NCBI RefSeq assembly: GCF_022014495.1
Contig: NZ_JAKLSQ010000007.1
Location: 1 to 45,477, forward strand
Source: Sandaracinobacteroides sayramensis
GTDB taxonomy: Bacteria > Pseudomonadota > Alphaproteobacteria > Sphingomonadales > Sphingomonadaceae
Length of the DNA: 45,477 bases
Direction of reading: 5' to 3'
Each line of letters opens with the position of its first letter. The first letter of the stretch is position 1. Below the pieces are notes generated by a model. The model ran no database searches, was not told the origin of the DNA, and saw nothing but the letters and a program-made list of their open reading frames with translations. The position numbers were made by a program, and so were the translations under genes. Positions 41,276-45,477 of this stretch are shown here, piece after piece.

Positions 41276-42441
41276 GTCGCGGCCGCCCCCGCGTGCAGAT
41301 AGGGGCTGGCCTTCAGGTGGCGGTTGCGGCGGGTGATGGACAGCAGCAGGCCCATCGCGATGGCGGTCGCGAGGAAGCTGGAGCCGCCGTGGCTCACGAA
41401 TGGAAGCGTCATTCCCTTGGACGGCGCCAACGCCAAATTCACACTCATGTTGATGAGCGCCTGACCCCCGAATTGCACGACGAGACCCGTCGCCGCGATC
41501 AGCGTGAAGGGGTCGTCTTCATCCAGCATTTGTAGCAGAACGCGCAGCACGATCGCAAGATATAGTAGAGCGAGCGCGAAACAAACTATCGCGCCGAACT
41601 CCTCGCCGATGACCGAGAAGATATAGTCCGTCTGCGCTTCGGGCAGGCGGAACTTCGCCGTGCCCTCGCCCGGGCCGGTGCCGTAGAGGCCGCCGGAACG
41701 GAAGCAGTCGAGCGCCCGGTCGACCTGATAGGTGTCCCCCTCGCCGTGCAGATAGCCGTCGATCCGGTTGCGGATATGCGGCTCGAACTGGTAGGCGATC
41801 ACCAGGCCGGCCAGCAGCGCCGCGACCGCCAGCCCCAGCACGACGAGCGGCAGCCCGGCCAGAACCGCCTGCACCAGCCAGACGGCGGCCACCAGCGCCG
41901 ACTGGCCGAAATCCGGCTGCACCACCAGCAGGCCGACGATCAGCACCAGCAGCACGGCGCCGGCCGGAATCACCGGCAGCGTCCGGTCCTCGAAGCGCAT
42001 GGCGAAGAGCCAGGCGGTGGTGACCACGAAGAAGGGCTTCAGGAACTCGATGGGCTGCAACTGGAAGCCGGGCAACTGGATCCAGCGATGCGCGCCATTG
42101 GTTTCGACGCCCACGAAGGGCACCAGCGCCAGCAGCAGCAGGAACAGCGCGAAGCCGCCCAGCGCGAAGCGCCGGGCGGCGTCTTTCGCCAGCATGGAGA
42201 CGCCCAGCATCAGCGGCACCCCCATCAGCACCCAGAGGAACTGGCGCTGGAGGAAGAAGAGCGGCGGAATCCGCGTCGTGCTGTCGGAAAGGCGCATGGC
42301 GCCCGCTGGCGACGCGGCGGCGACCGCGATCAGGCCGCAGCCGATCAGCACCAGCAGCATGGCCAGCAGCGGCCGGTCGATCGTCCAGAACCAACGGGCG
42401 AGCGGGTTGCGGTCGGCGCGGCCGAAGGAGAAGAGCTTCAT
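41272..42441 (-). CDS. ftsW: SEDS-family lipid II polymerase/flippase FtsW
   Basis: 389 residues with about ten membrane segments. FtsW polymerises glycan strands at the septum with its partner penicillin-binding protein. The family signatures are HRWIQLPGFQLQPIEFLKPF, QPDFGQSALVAAVWLVQAVL, GTGPGEGTAKFRLPEAQTDY (with the conserved Pro-Glu-Ala), FSVIGEEFGAIVC and the C-terminal GGQALINMSVNLALAPSKGM with LPFVSHGGSS. ATG 42441 overlaps the murD stop as ATGA; a frame extending further upstream belongs to murD. Confidence 0.96.
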   Translation of the reverse strand: MKLFSFGRADRNPLARWFWTIDRPLLAMLLVLIGCGLIAVAAASPAGAMRLSDSTTRIPPLFFLQRQFLWVLMGVPLMLGVSMLAKDAARRFALGGFALFLLLLALVPFVGVETNGAHRWIQLPGFQLQPIEFLKPFFVVTTAWLFAMRFEDRTLPVIPAGAVLLVLIVGLLVVQPDFGQSALVAAVWLVQAVLAGLPLVVLGLAVAALLAGLVIAYQFEPHIRNRIDGYLHGEGDTYQVDRALDCFRSGGLYGTGPGEGTAKFRLPEAQTDYIFSVIGEEFGAIVCFALALLYLAIVLRVLLQMLDEDDPFTLIAATGLVVQFGGQALINMSVNLALAPSKGMTLPFVSHGGSSFLATAIAMGLLLSITRRNRHLKASPYLHAGAAAT

Positions 42442-43775
42442 GGCCCCGGCCTTTCCATTGCGGAGCGCCTTTCCATTGCGGCGCGCCTTTCCACCTCGGC
42501 GCGGAAGGCTTCGCCGCGCGCTTCGAAACTCTGGAACTGGTCGAAGGAAGCGCAGGCCGGGGACAGCAGCACCGTCTCTCCGGGCTTCGCGGCCGCCGAC
42601 GCTTCGGCCACCGCCGCCGCCAATGTGCCCGAGAGGCTGACCGGCAGCCAGGGCCGAAGGATGGAGGCGAAGAGCGGCCCCGCCTCCCCGATCGCATAGG
42701 CGGCGCGGACATGGGCGAGGTGCGGCAGGCAGGCGTCCAGCTCGTCGGTCTTGGCGAGGCCGCCCAGGATCCAGTGGATGCCCTCGAACGCCTGCAGCGC
42801 CGGGGCGACGCTGGTGGGGTTGGTGGCCTTGCTGTCGTTCACATAGCGCACGCCATTCACCGTGCCGACGATCTCCATCCGGTGCGCGAGGCCGGGGAAG
42901 CTTTCGAGCCCGGCGCCGACCTCTTCGCGGCTGAGGCCGAGCGCCCGGGCGACGGCGATGGCGAGCGCCGCGTTCTGGGCGTTGTGCGGGCCTTGCAGCG
43001 AAGGCCAGAGCGCCTGCGCCGATCCGTCGATGGAGGCGGCCGAAACCGTGACCAGGCGCACGCCTTCGGGCAGATGCCCGGCGGCGGCGCTCGTCCATTC
43101 GTCGTCGATGGCGATCACCGCGACCGCGCCCGGCTTCTGCATCGCGAACAGCCGCGCCTTGGAAGCGGCATAGCCTTGCATCCCGTCGTAGCGGTCCAGA
43201 TGGTCGGGCGTCAGATTGGTGTAGACCGCGACATCGGCTGCCAGCGTCTGGCAGAGGTCGATCTGGTAGCTGGAAAGCTCCAGCACATAGATGCCGCCTT
43301 CGGCCAGCGGCTCCTGGTCGAGGATGGGAAGGCCGATGTTGCCGCCCAACCGCGCATTGCGTCCGGCGGAAACCAGCAGATGGTGGATGAGCGCCGTCGT
43401 CGTCGACTTGCCGTTGGTGCCGGTGATGGCGACCAGCTTGTGGCCGGGAAGGGCCGGGCGGGCGCGCTGGAACAATTCCATGTCGCCGAGGATCGGCACC
43501 CCGGCGTCGCGCGCGCGGGCCGCCAGCGGGTGGCGGTTGAGCGGCACGCCCGGCGAGACGATCAGCCCGGCCAGCCCTTCGAGATCGAGAGTGGCGAAAT
43601 CCTGAAGCTCGATATCCGGGAAGGCCGTCTGCGCCGCCGCGCGCGCCGCTTCCGCCTCGTCCCACGCCACCGCGACGGCGCCGGAGCGGGCGAGAAAGCC
43701 CAGCACCGAAAGCCCGGTGCGGGCAAGGCCATAGACCGCGAAGCGCTGGCCGGCGAGGGAGGGGGCGGCCAGCAT
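42438..43775 (-). CDS. murD: UDP-N-acetylmuramoyl-L-alanine-D-glutamate ligase
   Basis: 445 residues. It adds D-Glu to the stem peptide. The P-loop is GTNGKSTTT (119-127); the UDP-binding start is FAVYGLARTGLSVLGFLARSG; LELSSYQID, DHLDRYDGMQGY and the VRYVNDSKATNPTSVAPAL signature follow. The extreme C-terminus (RAAMERRSAMERPGP) is encoded by three imperfect 18-base tandem repeats (42444-42500), so the tail may have grown by duplication; it lies outside the catalytic core. Its start overlaps mraY by one base. Confidence 0.97.
   Translation of the reverse strand: MLAAPSLAGQRFAVYGLARTGLSVLGFLARSGAVAVAWDEAEAARAAAQTAFPDIELQDFATLDLEGLAGLIVSPGVPLNRHPLAARARDAGVPILGDMELFQRARPALPGHKLVAITGTNGKSTTTALIHHLLVSAGRNARLGGNIGLPILDQEPLAEGGIYVLELSSYQIDLCQTLAADVAVYTNLTPDHLDRYDGMQGYAASKARLFAMQKPGAVAVIAIDDEWTSAAAGHLPEGVRLVTVSAASIDGSAQALWPSLQGPHNAQNAALAIAVARALGLSREEVGAGLESFPGLAHRMEIVGTVNGVRYVNDSKATNPTSVAPALQAFEGIHWILGGLAKTDELDACLPHLAHVRAAYAIGEAGPLFASILRPWLPVSLSGTLAAAVAEASAAAKPGETVLLSPACASFDQFQSFEARGEAFRAEVERRAAMERRSAMERPGP
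42444..42500 (-). repeat. 18-base tandem repeat at the murD 3' end
   Basis: On the plus strand, GCCTTTCCATTGCGGAGC, GCCTTTCCATTGCGGCGC and GCCTTTCCACCTCGGCGC follow each other directly. The 18-base unit keeps the frame and encodes Ala-Met-Glu-Arg-Arg-Xaa-like steps at the end of MurD. Confidence 0.8.
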
Positions 43776-44848
43776 CAGCGCAGCTTCAGCGTGGCGAGGC
43801 CCGTCAGCGCCAGCACGATGGAGATGATCCAGAAGCGGATCACCACCGTCGATTCCGGCCAGCCGAGCTGTTCGAAATGGTGGTGGATGGGGGCCATGCG
43901 GAAGACGCGCTTGCCGGTCATCTTGAAGCTCGCCACCTGCACGATCACCGAGACCGCTTCCAGCACGAACAGCCCGCCGACGATCACCAGCACCAGCTCA
44001 TGGTTGGTGATGACGGCGATGGTGCCGATGGCGCCGCCGAGCGCGAGGCTCCCGGTGTCGCCCATGAACACGGCGGCGGGCGGCGCGTTATACCAGAGGA
44101 AGGCGAGGCAGGCCCCCACCAGCGCCCCCACGAAGACGATCAGTTCACCGGCGCCCGGCACGAAATGCACGCCCAGATAGCCGGCGAAAACGGCGTTCCC
44201 CACCAGATAGGCGATGGCGCCATAGGTCATGGCGGCGATGATGACCGGCATGGTCGCCAGCCCGTCCAGCCCGTCCGTCAGGTTCACGGCGTTGCCCGCG
44301 CCGACGATCACCAGCGCCCCGAAGGCCACATAGAACAGCCCGAGATCGAGGCCGAAATCCTTCAGGAACGGGAAGTAGAGCGAGGTGCCGGAAAAGCGCG
44401 AGACATAATAGACGGCGATTCCGGCGACCAGGAATTCCGCCAGCAGCCGCATCTTGCCGGAAACGCCGGCGGTCGAACGCTTCATCACCTTGTTGTAATC
44501 GTCGAGGAAGCCGATGGCGCCGAAGCCCAGCGTCACGAACAGCGCCGCCCAGACGAAGGGCTTGTCCCACTCCATCCACAGCAGCGTGGCGACGGTCATC
44601 GAGATCAGGATCTTCAGCCCGCCCATGGTGGGCGTGCCCTTCTTGGTGATGAGGTGGCTGGCCGGCCCGTCCTCGCGGATCGGCTGGCCCTTGCCCTGGT
44701 TGGCGCGCAGCCAGGCGATGAAGCGCGGGCCGATCAGCAAGCCGATCAGCAGCGCCGTCATCAAGGCCGCGCCCGAGCGGAAGGTCAGGTAGCGCACCAC
44801 GTTGAGCGCGCCGGGGAAGCCGAGCCATTCGGCGAGATGGAAGATCAT
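43775..44848 (-). CDS. mraY: Phospho-MurNAc-pentapeptide transferase
   Basis: 357 residues with about ten membrane segments. MraY moves phospho-MurNAc-pentapeptide onto undecaprenyl phosphate to form lipid I. The conserved aspartates are in [14 protein letters not shown] and [16 protein letters not shown], the histidine triad in [13 protein letters not shown], and [13 protein letters not shown] is present. ATG 44848 overlaps the murF stop by 4 bases. Confidence 0.98.
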   Translation of the reverse strand: MIFHLAEWLGFPGALNVVRYLTFRSGAALMTALLIGLLIGPRFIAWLRANQGKGQPIREDGPASHLITKKGTPTMGGLKILISMTVATLLWMEWDKPFVWAALFVTLGFGAIGFLDDYNKVMKRSTAGVSGKMRLLAEFLVAGIAVYYVSRFSGTSLYFPFLKDFGLDLGLFYVAFGALVIVGAGNAVNLTDGLDGLATMPVIIAAMTYGAIAYLVGNAVFAGYLGVHFVPGAGELIVFVGALVGACLAFLWYNAPPAAVFMGDTGSLALGGAIGTIAVITNHELVLVIVGGLFVLEAVSVIVQVASFKMTGKRVFRMAPIHHHFEQLGWPESTVVIRFWIISIVLALTGLATLKLR

Positions 44849-45477
44849 GCGGCCTCCTTCAGCGCCGCGACCAGCGCACCCAATCCCACCGAATTCGATC
44901 CCTTCACCAGCAGCACATCGCCGTCGCGCAACTGCGCCCGCGCCCATTCGAGCGCGGCGGCCGCGTCCGGCAGATGCGCCGCGCCGTCCAGCTTCAGCGC
45001 CTGCATTTCCGGCCCGACCAGCGCCAGTTCGGCGACGCCCGCCTCGCGGATCGGCGCGGCGAGCCCGGCGTGCAGCGCCTCGCCGCCGGCGCCCAGCTCG
45101 CGCATCGCCCCCAGCACGGCTATCCGGCGCTTGGCCGGGGCGTCGCGCAGCACGGCCAGCGCCGCCGCCATCGAGACCGGATTGGCGTTGTAGCTTTCGT
45201 CGATCAAGAGCGCCGCGCCATCCGCCAGCTTCAGCGGCACGCGCGCGCCGCGCCCCGGCAGATCGGAAAGCGCCGCCAGCGCCAGCCCGGCTTCGGCGAG
45301 ATCGCCGCCGGCCGCCTTCACCGCCGCCAGCACGGCAAGCGCATTCCCCACCCAGTGGCGCCCGGCCATGCCGACCCGGCAATGGACTTCCTCGCCCGCC
45401 ACATCGGCGACGAGTTCGGTGGCGAAAGGTCCGACGTCCGCGCGCAGAACGCGGACGTCGGCTTCGGCCTTCCACCC
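44845..45477 (-). CDS. murF: UDP-MurNAc-tripeptide-D-Ala-D-Ala ligase, C-terminal part
   Basis: The last 210 residues are present; the start lies beyond the right edge and the frame is open to base 45477. MurF adds D-Ala-D-Ala (made by Ddl downstream) to complete the pentapeptide. The visible part covers the end of the central ATPase domain ([20 protein letters not shown]), the signature [18 protein letters not shown] and the C-terminal Rossmann-like domain ([33 protein letters not shown]). Its place before mraY confirms the canonical dcw order. Confidence 0.95.
   Translation of the reverse strand, partial: GWKAEADVRVLRADVGPFATELVADVAGEEVHCRVGMAGRHWVGNALAVLAAVKAAGGDLAEAGLALAALSDLPGRGARVPLKLADGAALLIDESYNANPVSMAAALAVLRDAPAKRRIAVLGAMRELGAGGEALHAGLAAPIREAGVAELALVGPEMQALKLDGAAHLPDAAAALEWARAQLRDGDVLLVKGSNSVGLGALVAALKEAA

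Overview
The window is high-G+C chromosomal DNA from an alphaproteobacterium, most likely a member of the Sphingomonadales. Supporting signs are the gene set (a cysteine-poor DksA, a Mg-type HemB, OlsB, paired YdcH proteins, many TonB/FecR parts), very compact ATGA-overlapping gene junctions, and dispersed GTCACCCCGGGCTTGACCC-type palindromes. The genus assignment is an inference. I saw no tRNA, rRNA, CRISPR array, insertion sequence or phage gene.

Region 1 (1-4819) is accessory. A secreted or outer-membrane protein runs off the left edge, followed by an AraC-type regulator on the same strand. Facing the other way is a tight four-gene set: a short TonB, a free-standing STN plus TonB-C-like periplasmic protein, a FecI-like ECF sigma factor and a FecR-like anti-sigma. 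It looks like a cell-surface signalling cassette with no receptor of its own in view.

Region 2 (4820-14723) starts with palindromic repeats around an NlpD-like lipoprotein whose LytM site is degenerate. A secreted Cys-rich protein (minus strand) follows. Then come gyrA, tsaD, a membrane lipoprotein and gpsA on the plus strand, and an LpxH-like phosphoesterase overlapping a GT4 glycosyltransferase.

Region 3 (14724-19524) is a minus-strand pair: a beta-helix-like lipoprotein with a (Pro-Thr)11 tether, then a TonB-dependent receptor, separated by a hairpin.

Region 4 (19525-32736) is mixed housekeeping. On the minus strand are an Lhr-type ligase-associated helicase, a VOC protein and a secreted protein. 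On the plus strand are a LuxR solo and a small membrane protein. Next is a hemB / M17 aminopeptidase / NlpC-P60 operon joined by 4-base overlaps. After it come a DksA-family protein with one of the four zinc cysteines, two small YdcH-like proteins, an AmpG-like permease, and OlsB with a YgjP-like metallopeptidase behind a strong terminator.

Region 5 (32983-45477) is the division and cell wall (dcw) cluster on the minus strand, in transcription order murF (partial) - mraY - murD - ftsW - murG - murC - murB - ddl - ftsQ - ftsA - ftsZ. Every junction overlaps by 1 or 4 bases except ftsA/ftsZ, which has a 15-base gap with a ribosome binding site. These genes make lipid II, export or polymerise it, and assemble the septal ring.
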